From Lophium mytilinum (taxonomy: Eukaryota; Ascomycota; Dothideomycetes; Mytilinidiales; Mytilinidiaceae), in the NCBI GenBank assembly GCA_010093605.1, contig MU004187.1:625383-689382 (forward strand): a DNA stretch of 64,000 bases, given 5' to 3'. Of the stretch, positions 11,359 through 22,706 are shown piece by piece (positions within the stretch are counted from its first letter, which is position 1; each line of letters begins with the position of its first letter). The notes below the pieces were generated by a model that had not been told where the DNA came from, did no database searches, and worked only from the letters and a program-made list of their open reading frames with translations. The translations under genes were made by a program, and so were the position numbers.

Positions 11359-13099
11359 CTACAACAAGAACCTGAACCCATTCTCCGACGCTTCTCCCGG
11401 GACCGCATTTATCGCGCCCTCAACGTGCTCTCCTCGGTCTAGCTTCTTATTCAGCCGCGCCAACATCAGTCGCAGCACTGTCGCCATGATGATAGCCAGC
11501 ACAGCCGTAGCGCAATCCACAGACATTGGGACGACCAGATTCGGATGAGTAACCCCCTTTTGCTGCGGGTACATGTAACTAGCGTAGATAGAGCTTGCGT
11601 TGCTGACGGCATTAATCGCAGCCAAAGCTGCTGCTCGCTTGGCTGGAGGTCGAGGAATCGAGTTGGAGATCCATGCCAACGTGACCACATAACCAGTATA
11701 CACTCCTGGAACCATCAACATCATGGAGACATAGCGAGGCGCGGTGGATGTCGTCGCGGCAGCCAATATAAAAGCCGCAACACCGACGCAGAGGGGTAGT
11801 ACGACGTGGAAGTATCGCTCGCCGGTTCGATCTGCGTGCCACGCGTTCGCGAATGTCGTGATGACTGCTAGAACGTATGGTGGAGCAGTGAGGAGGAGTG
11901 TGTTGACGTTGTTATAGCCGAGCGTTTTGACAACTGTTGGGAAGAAGTTCGTTACTGAAGCCGAGGACACGATTCCGAGTAGCATAATCATTAGGACCCA
12001 GGTCTTGATATCCAGGAACGCTAGCTTCAGGCCGTGGAAGAAGCTCTGCTGCTCGCTGTTGACCCAATCGTCTTCACCGATGTCTTCTTGTAGGCGCCAC
12101 ACGGCCAATTGACGCTCCTCCTCCGTCAGCCAGGAGGTCGTTCGAGGGAAGTTAGGTAAGATGAAGAAGGAGGCGGCGGCGATGACGACTGTGATTGCGC
12201 CTTCTATAATGAAAACCCAGCGCCTGATTCGAGTTAGTGGTAGCTCACAGATAATCAAAAGCAATCTCTTACCAAGCACGAAGGCCTTTCGTTCCGTCCA
12301 TGTTGCTAGTTATGCCAGCAGTAATCAAGCCTCCGAATGCTCCGGATATCAAGCTCCCAGAGTAGAGAACTGCGGTGCGCAGTCCTAGTTCTTTCCTGGT
12401 ATACCATGCGCTGAGGTAGAACAGACAGCCGGGCTACGCGCATATTAGCATCGCCTTGGGGTAAAAGAACATCCATTCGAACTTACGAAATAAGCAGCCT
12501 CGACAAAACCGAGAAAGAAGCGGATGGCAATCAAGCCTCCGAAGTTGTTACAGCCTGCCGTGGAACCCGAGATAATGCCCCATGCAACCATACAGCTCGG
12601 TAAGTATATCGCGGGTTTTCCAATCTTATTTAAGAAAAGGTTCGAGGGGACTGGAGCTTTTAGCAATTGCTTGGATACGGATATGATGTATCTTACTTTG
12701 CATAAGAATATATCCCACGAACAGGATACTGATAACAGTCTATCGCGATTTAGCACCAACAACTCAACTCAAATTCCTTAAACCCGAGCATACCTGATAC
12801 TGCGTGCTGCTCAAATCCAGCTCATCCTGCAACCCAGCCAGCCTCACAGCCGCGATATTGTTCCGATCTAGATAATTCATGATATACATCAGGATTATCA
12901 TGGGCATCAACCGCAGATCAATCTTCCGCTTCAACTTCAACTCCGTCGCTTGGCGCACTTCAGGCGACATGGCCGCCACCAGCGGCGGCGGCGTCATCTT
13001 GCTCGACGACGGAGCGCCGACATCGTGTTCATAGTGATCCGAGACACGCTCAGGCGTGAGCTTGTCATCAATGCCTGTGATGCCCGTAGTCGTAGCCAT
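11359..13099 (-). CDS. MFS transporter, anion:cation symporter (Dal5-like)
   Basis: The product is a 512-residue plasma-membrane transporter of the major facilitator superfamily. The exons, in coding order, are 13099-12794, 12739-12697, 12650-12487, 12433-12273 and 12223-11359; the four introns are 46-54 nt with GTAAG or GTATG donors. Family marks are MNYLDRNNIA in helix 1, IGKPAIYLPSCM, RFFLGFVEAAYFPG over the third intron, and RWVFIIEGAITV. These place it with allantoate, nicotinate and other carboxylate permeases of the Dal5/Tna1 group. The second exon is only 43 nt. The acceptor of exon 3 was chosen at 12650 because it restores MQIPSNLF; an AG six bases upstream would give a less typical sequence. 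The substrate cannot be read from sequence. Confidence 0.92.
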
Positions 13100-14286
13100 T
13101 GCAGCGGTTTTCGTTCGCAGTGCAGCAGCTCAGCGAGCCGTGAGGTAGAAGTAGCGACACGGACAGAGACAGAATATATCAACTAAGCGCACTAAGATAA
13201 AAGATATAGAGCCAGCGTAACGGGAGATAGCAGTACAACCACAGAGTCCAATACCACGCTGAGAAGGAATCTAGCAGAGGGACAAAGGCGCCTCTTTATC
13301 ACATCGGCTCGGTTTCGATGACACGACACCTCGACAAACTAAACCGCCATCGTCACCGCCTGCTCGCCCCGCCGTCAACGGCGCCGGGAGGGGTGCGCAG
13401 GCGGGCGATCGTCTAAAGTGCCGGACGTGGTGCGTCCACTCACGTATCATGGTCGGGGATGGCTGGAGGGGTACGAAGCGGGTGCAACCCCGGATTTTTT
13501 TGGGCAGAACTGCTGCGGCGCGCTACTCGCTGGGAGCTACCCCGGCTTCCGTGTGGGACTTGAGATTTGGGGAAGGGGATCGGAGGAGCGGGCCGTGGTG
13601 CAGGAGGGGGGTTGGGATTAGGTTGAAGAGCCAATCGGTGTTCTGTTTGGATCGTGATGGTGACACTGCATTTCGAGTACTTTGCATTGAGAAGAAGCTG
13701 TTGCCATTGCTGCAATTGAAGCCTTTCGAGATTCTGATGGGAGATTGGAATTAGCATCCGACAAGCGCCCGGGGATGATGCGGTGGCTGGGTTAAGGTCG
13801 CCCGCGTTTCATTCCCCGCATATCGACGTCTTGGCCCGATGTGTCACGGGGCATGTGTAGCCGGAAAAGCTTGCTATTCCTGGTGATCAGATTGTAGGAT
13901 CCTGGCTTTCCACGAATTGGAGGCTGATGAAGTACCATGGGTTGTTCGTGCCGAAACAGAAGCCGACGCTGCTGTCACGCTGTTCATAAGGGCTCAATTG
14001 CCGATTCTTTGGCTGAACATCGGTCCGACGTTCTGGCCGATATATCTACTAATGCACGACTGCGTGTCTTACCTATATTTTGCGTTGGTGGAGCTTGTTT
14101 CTACGACGGGGAATAGAGCCTCAAGATCGTACCGCGCTTATCACTCGCAGATCAATTTAACAGATTCAGTTGCGTCTCCGCTTCCCCACCATGCACATTT
14201 GCCCATGTACTGCCGGCCTTCTATTGCCTCCCTCCCTAAATCCATACTACAATCACCATCCTTGAACTTTACAACTAAACATACTA
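13100..14286. other. intergenic region
   Basis: This is the upstream region of the transporter and the 3' flank of the small secreted protein gene. It is G-rich near 13370-13620. An open frame at 13917-14300 on the plus strand overlaps the second exon of the secreted protein gene and lacks any family mark. I see no supported gene. Confidence 0.55.
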
Positions 14287-14644
14287 TTAGTGGTGACTAG
14301 CTTTAGAATATACTTGAGGGGAAAAGTTCTTACAGTGACAACCCCGCTCAAGCTTAAGAACTCGTATCCCACCAGCCCGAATACTTTTACCAGTAGTATT
14401 AGACGGCCATTCTATACCGGGTATCAGCTTGATATAACAGTCTTATAGCTTGCTTCTAGGAAGCCTTACGCGTGCTTTGGCATTCTGAAAAGTATCCAGC
14501 GTCATCGCGGGGTGATCCGTAAGTGTAGGTTTTGTGCTCATCTTTGTAAGAACAATTCCGATTTGGATATGCAACAAAGATATTCTCTGCGGGAACAGCA
14601 GTAGCTAGGAGAAGCGACACAAGTATGGCAGTAAAGGAGACCAT
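14287..14644 (-). CDS. small secreted cysteine protein (effector-like)
   Basis: This gene encodes 99 residues with a clear signal peptide. Exons are 14644-14470 and 14411-14287. The 58-nt intron has a GTAAGG donor, a CTGAT branch site about 13 nt before its end and a TAG acceptor. Without splicing the frame stops after only four more codons (RKAS). With splicing it runs on for 41 residues to TAA, and two further cysteines appear. The N-terminus (MVSFTAILVSLLLATAVPA) is a typical cleavable signal; the mature chain of about 80 residues has Cys 31, 55, 83 and 85, so two disulfides are possible. One N-glycosylation site (NCS) overlaps the first cysteine and another (NTT) follows the junction. A TATA box sits about 75 bp upstream. 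Size and composition fit a secreted effector or antimicrobial-type protein, but I know no named homologue. Confidence 0.7.
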
Positions 14645-14716
14645 CTTCCTCTGTGCGAGCAAATTTTGAGAGTGTGTGTAATATGATTGTTTTGCGGGCA
14701 GATGTATGTACGTGGC

Positions 14717-14723
14717 TATATAT
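14717..14723 (-). promoter_or_regulatory. TATA box of the small secreted protein gene
   Basis: A TATATA element lies about 75 bp before the ATG at 14644 on the minus strand, inside the short spacer after the carotenoid oxygenase gene. It supports an independent gene rather than a 3' extension of its neighbour. Confidence 0.45.
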
Positions 14724-14895
14724 GATTGATTTGTGTGCTGATTAAGGCTGAGCCATGGTAATCTGGTGGGTAAACCCGGCGACAGTGGCGTGGCTGGTGC
14801 TAGAATAACATAAACACAATAAAAGACACCGAGTAATATTCTAAATATACAAAGTACTCCAGAAAGAATGCACGCAGAACAGATAGCTAACCCCT

Positions 14896-16692
14896 TCACA
14901 ATCTAACATGCCTTCCATGAAAGCCAAAGCCAACTACACCGTCAACTTCCGCTCTCCCCACTTCCTCCATCGTCCTCGCATCCAAGCAGAGCAAGTAGCT
15001 CTTCCCCACCTCCCCATCCAGCACCACACTAAGCAACACGCCATCATCTTCCCCGCTGCCCTCCGGATCAGCAACGAATATCGGCTCGCCTGGCGTATGC
15101 GACCACTTCTCCCAATACACCGTCGTCTGCGTCTGGTAATCGAACTTCACCAACCCGTCCGTCAAAGTACTACGCCCACGATTCGCAATCCCGTACACAT
15201 AGCGCGCCTCCTTTGTGAAATAAGCCGGGTTAATGATAGGCAGTTCCGCCCCAAAGTCTTTCGGCGAGTCAAAGACCAGCTTGGCCTCTCGCAGCTCGCT
15301 CGAGGGCGTCGAGGGGACGTCTGGAAGCACGAAGCGCGCAACCGACGGACGCGGTACGTCTGGTGTGGGAATTGACATCAAGCTCTTGTAGTAGAGCGCG
15401 TGGAGGATATCGAGATTATCGTGCTTTGTGACATCGCAAACGATTTCCGTCTTTGAGGGATCGGACGGCGAAGGGCGCTCCCACGCATTGATGGTGTGGA
15501 AGCAGAAGAACGGGTCGCTTTCGTAGGTTGCTACCAAGCCTTTCCCGTTGCGGCGGTCGATCACGTACCACTTTGCTTTCTTGGTTGGGTCAAAGGGCGC
15601 GATTGACTCGAGGATGTTTTTGTTTGCGAGGAGAGAGACGCCGGCTTTGGAGTAGTGCGCGCTCCAGATGCAGAGGATCACGTAGGATCCGGAGAGGAAG
15701 AGCGAATGTAAGTATGCGGGTCGGTCTTGGATGGTGGCGAGGATTTCGGTTTGGCCGGTCGACGCTGAGGTGTGGAAGACCTGGTAAGTCGACTTCATAC
15801 CGATATCGAGGTTGTAGTTAAAGATGTCACCGGTCTCTGGATCAGCTTTAGCGTGAGCGGCCGACATTGGTCCTTTCAGCAATGGATGTAGACTTGTCTG
15901 GGTGGCTAATCCAATGGGCTCGAGTGTTTCCGGGTCAATTTGTTGGAAGATATTGGCATCAGTCTTGTTGTGGAGCGTCTTGATTCCACTGCTGTGGCTC
16001 GCAATCGAGGGTTCTGAGTCGTTGCCAATAGTCTGGAATCCCGGTAGGTTGACTGACAGTGTCACACCAACATTTGCAGTAGTTGGTCCTCGTGGGCCCG
16101 AAGGCTTTGCAGCCGACGTGACAGCTGACGTGAAAGTTGACATGACTTTTTGGAAGAAGCTCTCACAGGGGTCGCGCTTTTGCCCAAATGTGAAATCTTT
16201 CAAGTCTCCTGTCTCTCTGATCGTTTGCAATATCTCGTCAACTTCCAGTCGAGAATTGTAGAAAACTCGAATGGGCGTAGTAGCGTCATTAGTGGCATCA
16301 ATCTTGAATCGATGAACTTGGGTGAAGCCATCAAACCAGTGAGACATGATGACAGGTTTTCCATTCGGGCCGTCTTCCTGATGGCCGCCAGGACCTGTCC
16401 GGTACAGGACACCAGCGGCATACTTGGGAATCGAGCCGACTACCTTGAGTTCCACAGGAGTGCGTTGCTCGTACTTAGGCTCAAACTGTGCATGTCAGCA
16501 ATTTTGTCACTCCCTTGCAATGACGATCGAAAAGACTCATGTTTGAAACTATTCCTTATATGTAGAGTCGATGTGCAATTTCATTCTTGCCAAAAAGGGG
16601 GGACTTACTCCTTGTTCATGGCGCCAAATAGCTGATACACCGTCCTTGTCTTGTTCATTCACTTGTTGTGCCATGATGCTAAGCTGAGCCAT
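14896..16692 (-). CDS. carotenoid/stilbene cleavage dioxygenase
   Basis: The 557-residue protein is a non-heme iron oxygenase of the RPE65/carotenoid cleavage family, which splits C=C bonds of carotenoids, apocarotenals or stilbenes. Exon 1 is 16692-16609 and exon 2 is 16485-14896; the intron has GTAAGT and CACAG ends. Seen family marks are LYRTGPG and HWFDGFTQVHRF near the N-terminus. All four iron-ligand histidine motifs are present: AHAKADPETGD, YLHSLFLSG, FFCFHTINAWE and the C-terminal GFHGRHV. The enzyme therefore looks active. The start at 16692 was taken over the ATG 18 bp downstream only because it is first. Length fits fungal members such as resveratrol-cleaving CAO-1. The neighbours (transporter, regulator, hydrolases) allow an aromatic or stilbene substrate, but carotenoid breakdown is equally possible. 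Confidence 0.9.
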
Positions 16693-17503
16693 ACTCTCTA
16701 TGGTGTTTGTAGACTCGAAGGTAATTCTCGCAAAGCTGGAAGGTAATGAGCAACGTAGTTCAAGGTAATACAATAGATGCTTATAGCTTTGAAACGAGGT
16801 GACGAAAGAGCTATGATGATGTAAAGCTGGAAAAGGCAATTGAAGATAACTCTAATATCCTACTCACCTAGGGGATATTTAAGCACTTATTCTTGAGACT
16901 AGGCGCCAACCTTCTGAAGCGTTACGCCCGAAAGACCTCGGGGTCAGCGCTCAAAGCTGACGATCGCTTCACCGAATGAGGAGTGATTTGATTGGTCGTG
17001 ACTAGCGTGGCCTCGTATACCCTGGTCTTACGGCCGTAGCCGCCCCGTGATCCAGGTACGACATCTACCACATGTTAAAAGCGAGGAAATACGGGGTAAT
17101 CAAGCGAGAAAGCGGGATGTTTGAATCTTGCGACTCCGTAGTTTCGTTCGGGTTGAATGGCCTGGCCCGTAAGACTAAGAGGGCGAGCCGAGGCTTTGTG
17201 AGCGATTACTGTTCGAGGACCCCATATCATACAAGTCCGGAGAAGTCCCGTAAGGCTCTAGGACTCTCAGTAACTCGAAAACCTTCATGCCAATCTCCTA
17301 AGGAGTCAGTAATGGAGTGGAGGCCAGTAACAGAGTCGGAAAATCTGCACTCCGGGCGTTGAGTGAGCAGTCTAGTAAGGTATTCTATGGCCTTTGTCAG
17401 TCGGCTCAGCAGTCACATGCGACCTTCCTGACTCTTGCTTAATATGATCCCATCATGCTCAAAAACATGTGGCGAAGGAATGATATGAGGAGCTAGGTGC
17501 GTT
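16693..17503. other. intergenic region
   Basis: Promoter region of the dioxygenase and 3' flank of the regulator gene. The longest open frame (17072-17362, plus) has no start context, splice signal or motif. I see nothing else. Confidence 0.55.
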
Positions 17504-19317
17504 TCACCCAACAGCCGTCGCTCGAAACTCGTTGACCTCCTCCCACAGCTGCCTGCAAGGACGCTCGTGAATCGATTCGACCCAGAGGCAGCCTTTCAGC
17601 GCATTCCTGATACTGATCCAAGACGAGAGCTCCGGCTCTAGCTCAGAAAGCTCAGCAAGCTTGTACTTGAACCAAGCCCGCTCCGAAGTCCCCTGAGAGG
17701 CAAGGCCTCCCGTATATAACAGCCAGAGATCCAAATAGGGAAGTCGCTCGTCGGCAGGAGCACCTTCAAGCGCTAACTTCAGCCTGCTGACGATGGTAGA
17801 AGACGTTCCCGGTGCAAATGGAGTGGCCCTCGTGATAGACTTCACGCACAGTAAGGCTCCTAAGCGGCATGCTTCTAGGGTTCCGAACTTCTCGTAGTCC
17901 AAAAGGTGGAGCAAGTTGTATTGGATCAAGACAGCATCTTCGTCGAAAGCTCGCGGATGTATTGAGATCTCTGATCTATTGATAGCGTACTCTAAGGTTT
18001 CCGTGAAGCGTGAAAGATCAACGAAGATGTTGAGCAGCGGTAAGTCCAGATTGGTGAAGGCGAGAATGTGCAGAAAGTCGGTGCTTGGTGGCGGCACTTC
18101 AATAGGCGGTAAGATCGAAGATATAGCGGGTTGCGTTCTTATCAAAGGCTCCAAAAAAGGCGTTGACAGAGTATCAAGAGCCCCTTCGACGTCGGCGCTG
18201 CAGTCATGTTTAGCTGAGGGTTTTCCGGTCGCCGGAAAGGGAAGTAACTGTACCGACACATTTTGTTTTGCAGTGATTCAGGGATCGCTGAGAGCCCTCC
18301 CTTGATTCGGATCATTTCTGCCATTCCCTTCAGGTGCATACTCCATTCCTCTTTATTGCCATGCATCGTCTACTACCCTGTCAGTATGTAAGCTGCAGAC
18401 TGGAGCGGATACGAGATCTTACCGCCACCATTGCGAGACAAGAGATCGCTCCGATCGTGGCATCAGAAACCTTTGAGAGGTCATTCAGCCTCCGACTAAG
18501 TAGACCAAAAAGCGGTCTTGTCAAAGATGTTGAGTCTTCGGATGCCGAGGCTTTTGATCCAGGCAGTGTAGTCAAGCCGAGTGCAGATACGTAAAGTAAG
18601 GCACGAAAAAGTGCTTCATCGGTGAGAGCTAAAGGGAACCAAAACTTATGCGCAGGGTTGAATATCATAGTATCATGTAAGGGGTAAAGAGTACGAGCTA
18701 TCTGAGCAATATCTGTCATTGTTAATACTGACTTCCAGTTGCACTCAAGGGAACAAGAGTCTCATACAAAAGTTCATCAGCTTGTGGAAGTGAGGCTTCA
18801 TGGCGAACGGTAGTCCACCTCCATATAGAGAGGTCGCAGAACCTGGAGGATTCCGGGACAACAAACATTCCTTCAACATTGCTCTGGGATCCCCTTCTAG
18901 CCTTGGCGCAACAACGGCCGAAGCGGTGGGTGATTTGGTCCTGGGCTTCTTCGCCTTTTCTCTTGATTCGGGATCTCCGTAGTAATCTCTCATAACATGG
19001 CGTCTAACGAGCTTTTGTACACCAGGGTCTCGTTTCCGAAGAGGATCCGTAGCATCGACAAACAGCCAGTCTTGAGTTCGCCCGGGAGCTGCACCTAGGG
19101 CGGTCTGCGGTCTAGTACGCTCTCCGCGAGATCGTTTTGGGGCACTTTTGCTCAACAGTGGCTTCGCAACAGGGATCGAGACATCGTTAAGTGATCTTTT
19201 TGACTTGCCAGTATCAGATTGACGCAGCCCGTCCGCCGAATCCTTGCTATCATGGTGCCATCCCTTATGCACAAGCACTAGAGGCCCCGGAGGGAGGATG
19301 ATGGTCTGTAGGCTCAT
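17504..19317 (-). CDS. Fungal_trans_2-type transcription regulator without zinc cluster
   Basis: This gene encodes 549 residues of the mould-specific family annotated as fungal transcription factor domain 2 (PF11951 type). Exons are 19317-18768, 18712-18423, 18369-18254 and 18197-17504, with introns of 53-56 nt. Family marks are FVDATDPLRKRDPG followed by RRHVMRDYY near residue 90, an SPTASAV linker, then the helical part with NPAHKFWFPLALTDEALF, EWSMHLKGMAEMIRIKGGL and an LWLLYTGGLA segment. No Zn2Cys6 cluster is present, as is usual for members with the HVMRD type N-terminus. It may therefore act without direct DNA binding. Every junction restores family sequence, for example MNFYIAQIARTLYPLHD over the first intron. 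Its place between the dioxygenase and a hydrolase makes it a candidate local regulator; this is inference. Confidence 0.82.
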
Positions 19318-19628
19318 CGCAATATTTAGCGACGTTGAGATATGTTATAGAGACTACGACCTTGTAATATGTGAAGGGGAATCTCGAGGATGCGTCCTAG
19401 ATATTGGGAGCGAAGCTGAATAAGCAGCTACTCTCCTCCCAGACTAGCGTAGTGTGCAGTCAGCCAGCTAGGGCCAGCCGAGGGGCTTCTAATCTTGATC
19501 ACACGTTGCACCACGATTTACTCCTTGAATGGGTCCAGAGACGCAAAAGCATTTATTCCATGATCTATAAGCAAGCCCCCGCTAATTCATCGCTACACTA
19601 ACATTCCAAATTTTTAGGGACACTCTCT
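19318..19628. other. intergenic region
   Basis: This 311-bp spacer holds the upstream region of the regulator gene and the 3' flank of the next hydrolase. Nothing else can be seen. Confidence 0.55.
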
Positions 19629-20613
19629 CTACAACTGGGGCCAGATTGCCTGATAGTCCTTTCCATCCAAGAAACGGCTCACGTTCTGTCCGACCAATTC
19701 CGCGTACTGGTAGATGAAACCATGGCCCGCGTGGGGATAGATTATCAGTTGGGCGTTTTCAATCTTGACCGCCAACTCCCAGCTCTGGCTCGTAGGGACA
19801 AGCTCGTCATGGTCTGGGAGAACACATGTTAGCAAGAAATGACAAGAGGAATGTGTATGGAAACTCACCACCGTTCATCACGAGCACTGGCATCTTGAGC
19901 TCTCCAAGTCTGTCGAATGAGTTGCGCGGATTCGGCACGATCCAGTCCTCAAGGAACGTGGCTAGCTGAACTTTCGCGCCCGTGTCTTTGTCTACGAGCT
20001 TCAGGTTCTTTGGTTCACCCTCTACGTTACGCTCGAGCACTCGGTTCCAGGAGGCCTCTGCAGCATCACGACCGATCTTGTCTTCGGGGAAGAAAGTGTA
20101 CTCTATCGTATGTTTGACTTCTTCTGGGGTGACCGCATCGTTGAGATCGATGATGTACTTGACGTCGGCCTGATCCCGCGGCCACACGATGCCTGTCACC
20201 GTTTCAGCGGTGGGCATGGACGCTGCGCTACCCGCGATGATGAGTTTGCGAACGAGCTCGGGCGCAGTCAACGCGACCATCTGAACTGCGCAGCCGCCCA
20301 TAGAGAAGCCGAGGAGGTCGATTTGCTCCAGTCCGAGGGCTTTGACGAAAGCAATGAGGTCGTCCGCCCATCCTTGAAACGTGTTGGGGATCTCGCCAGT
20401 ACTTCTGCCAACTCCAGATTGATCGAAAATGATGACCGGACGGTTTGCTGCGAGCGAGTTGATGAAGAGCGGATCCCAGAAATCCATATTGGCGCGGTAA
20501 TGAATATGCGTCACGAGAGGAATGGCAGTAGACGTGCCGATTCTGCGGTAGGCAAATTTAGTGCCATTAGCCGCCGTGACATACTGAGTCTTTGCTGTTT
20601 GTGCAGTTGTCAT
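19629..20613 (-). CDS. alpha/beta hydrolase (haloperoxidase/dehalogenase-like fold)
   Basis: The product is a 309-residue cytosolic alpha/beta hydrolase. Exon 1 is 20613-19869 and exon 2 is 19813-19629, separated by a 55-nt intron with GTGAGT and CCAG ends. The catalytic set is complete: DQSGVGRSTG strand-loop, nucleophile in GFSMGG, acid in the DHDELVP segment right after the intron, and base in HAGHGF. There is no signal peptide. The sequence resembles non-heme haloperoxidase-like and dehalogenase-like hydrolases, for which the substrate is rarely known. It lies divergent from the dienelactone hydrolase gene and shares about 1 kb of upstream DNA with it. A TATAAAG on the minus strand about 125-130 bp upstream may be its TATA box. 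Confidence 0.88.
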
Positions 20614-21631
20614 TGTTGGTGAAGCTGGAAAGTACTCTTGTATAAATTGTTGGGGTCTGGGGTTAAGAGGAAGGAAGCAATTGAGATGGAAGAAGTGGTT
20701 GAGATGAAGACGAATAATGCAGTGAGTGCTCCTGTTCTTTATACAATTTCAAGCTCGCCTACAATAGCTGGCAGGACAAGAGGTCTCTGATGCGTGGCGT
20801 TATCAGCCAGTGAAACCAGCCACTGACTCTTTACCAAGACGAGAATTGTAGGCACCTTTTTGGATAGCGCGAGGAGTATCAGACAGTCATGCTCGATATT
20901 CGCAATAGCAGTCATCACTGTACAGCTTTACTTTAAGCCTACCTACATTTCGCGATTATACGACTATATAAGGGCGGTTTCCTATTTAGGCTATTCGGGC
21001 TGAATCCGGCTAGCACATCCCCACGACTTGAAAGCCGAAATAGAATTAGCGCTGAACAAGGCCACGGTCCCTTGGTCATCAACAGCACGACGTTAGGCAT
21101 CACTTTGATCCAACGAGCGCTGCATAGTCACGATCCCGCAGCCTAGATTCCTACTAGAGCAATATGCGCTGACACATGCCGCATCATCATCACAGCCTCT
21201 CAACGTCGGCAACCTGACCTTGTTGTTTAGTCAACGTGCGGCATGTCAATCCCCGTAGGACTTTCAAGCTTCTAAGATGCCGCCAACAATCTCTATGGCC
21301 TCTTCTTCCAGCGAAGCATAGAGCCTTGGAGCCGCTTAGTGCCGGTTTGCGGTTCGAGAGACTAATCTAAGACTGGGAATGTCTTGAAGTAGCGAATGGC
21401 CCAAGTTGAGCATTCTGCAAAGACACCAAAGCAATGCTTCAACCCCTGCCATTGATACACTTTCTGACGCTGTCTCGTACGACCTGTGCATGCCTTGATA
21501 CGCTTCACGCATTTTCATAATTCTATAAAATCCACTGTCCTCTTCAGTCAAATCTGCAAGCCATCCACCAACTCCCCCTCATCCCCGTATCCTCACTCTC
21601 TCCTCCAACCCAACCCCCCAAACCCGCAACC
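20614..21631. promoter_or_regulatory. divergent promoter region of two hydrolase genes
   Basis: The 1 kb between the alpha/beta hydrolase (minus) and the dienelactone hydrolase (plus) carries a TATAAAG on the minus strand at 20737-20743, about 125-130 bp before the hydrolase ATG. A 71-codon open frame at 21336-21551 has no support. I see no other gene. Confidence 0.5.
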
Positions 21632-22460
21632 ATGACCAGCCCCAACACCGCCTGCTGCCGCCGCCCGCCCGTCATCTCAGGCCCCTACACCCAACTCGGC
21701 TCCTACACCACCCTCGGCGGCATGAACACCTACACCACCGGCCTCCCCACCGCCACCCACGGCCTCCTCGTCATCTACGACATCTTCGGCTACTACCCGC
21801 AAACCCTGCAAGCCGCCGACATCCTCTCGGGCTCAGCGCCAGGCTCCACCTCCACCTCGACGCAACACTACAAGCTCTTCATGCCCGACTGGTTCGGTGA
21901 CTCCCCCGCCGACCTCGCCATGTACCCGCCCGTCACGCCCGAGCAGCACGCCTACATCACGGCCTTCATGACAGGCCCCGCGGCGCCCGCGCGCACGCTG
22001 CCCAAGATCCCGGCGTACTTTGCCGCGCTGCGCGAGGCGAATCCGCAGATTACGAGCTGGGGGGTCGTGGGGTATTGCTGGGGCGCGAAGATTGCGTCGT
22101 TGTTGGCGAATCCGGAGGCCGGGTTTGCGGCGGCGGCGATGTTGCATCCGAGTTTGATGGTGGTGGAGGATGCGGGGGAGGTGAAGGTGCCGTTGGTGGT
22201 GCTGCCGAGTGGGGATGAGGATGTTGAGGTGAGTTTTCTTGGTTTTTGAGTGACGATTGGTGATTGGAGGCTGACGCGCGTGCGAGTAGCTTGTGGATGC
22301 GTTCAAGGCGGGGTTGAAGGTTGATAACTATGTTGAGACGTTTAAGGATCAGGTGCATGGCTGGATGGCGTCGCGCGCGGATTTTGAGGACCCGAGGGCG
22401 AAGGCGGAATATCTTCGTGGTTATGGGATCCTGAGGGATTTCTTTGGGAAGTATTTGTGA
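21632..22460 (+). CDS. dienelactone hydrolase family protein
   Basis: The gene encodes 255 residues of the dienelactone hydrolase family. In bacteria these enzymes open dienelactones in chlorocatechol breakdown; fungal members act on varied or unknown esters and lactones. Exons are 21632-22228 and 22290-22460, with a 61-nt intron (GTGAGT to GTAG). The N-terminus MTSPNTACCRRPPV is typical of fungal members. The catalytic triad is present: Cys149 in GYCWGAK, Asp in the SGDEDVE segment (residues 195-197) and His222 in QVHGW. The coding strand is rich in C at third positions in its first half and rich in G in the second, which explains the many shadow frames. It is the last gene of a possible catabolic block from 11.3 kb. 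Confidence 0.9.
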
Positions 22461-22706
22461 GACGTGGGACTGTGAGCTGATTCGTTAAGTATTCGAGAAG
22501 TGGAAGAGGTATGTAGGAATCACCCGCCAAACGAAAACTGCAACCCGAGTAAGCTGAGCACTTTCTGTCTTTTTTGTCCAACCCAATGCTATTCATCAAC
22601 CGCTGGTATAGCATTAATCTATCCAATTCGCTATTCGCTAGTCTTTGATCCAACGCCTCTTTACCTATACTGTCTACTTATACAGAATCTGTACACCTCA
22701 CTCACT

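Noticed and set aside
13917-14300. 127-codon plus-strand frame
   Set aside because: It has no family mark and overlaps the second exon of the small secreted protein, which is better supported by splice signals and cysteines.
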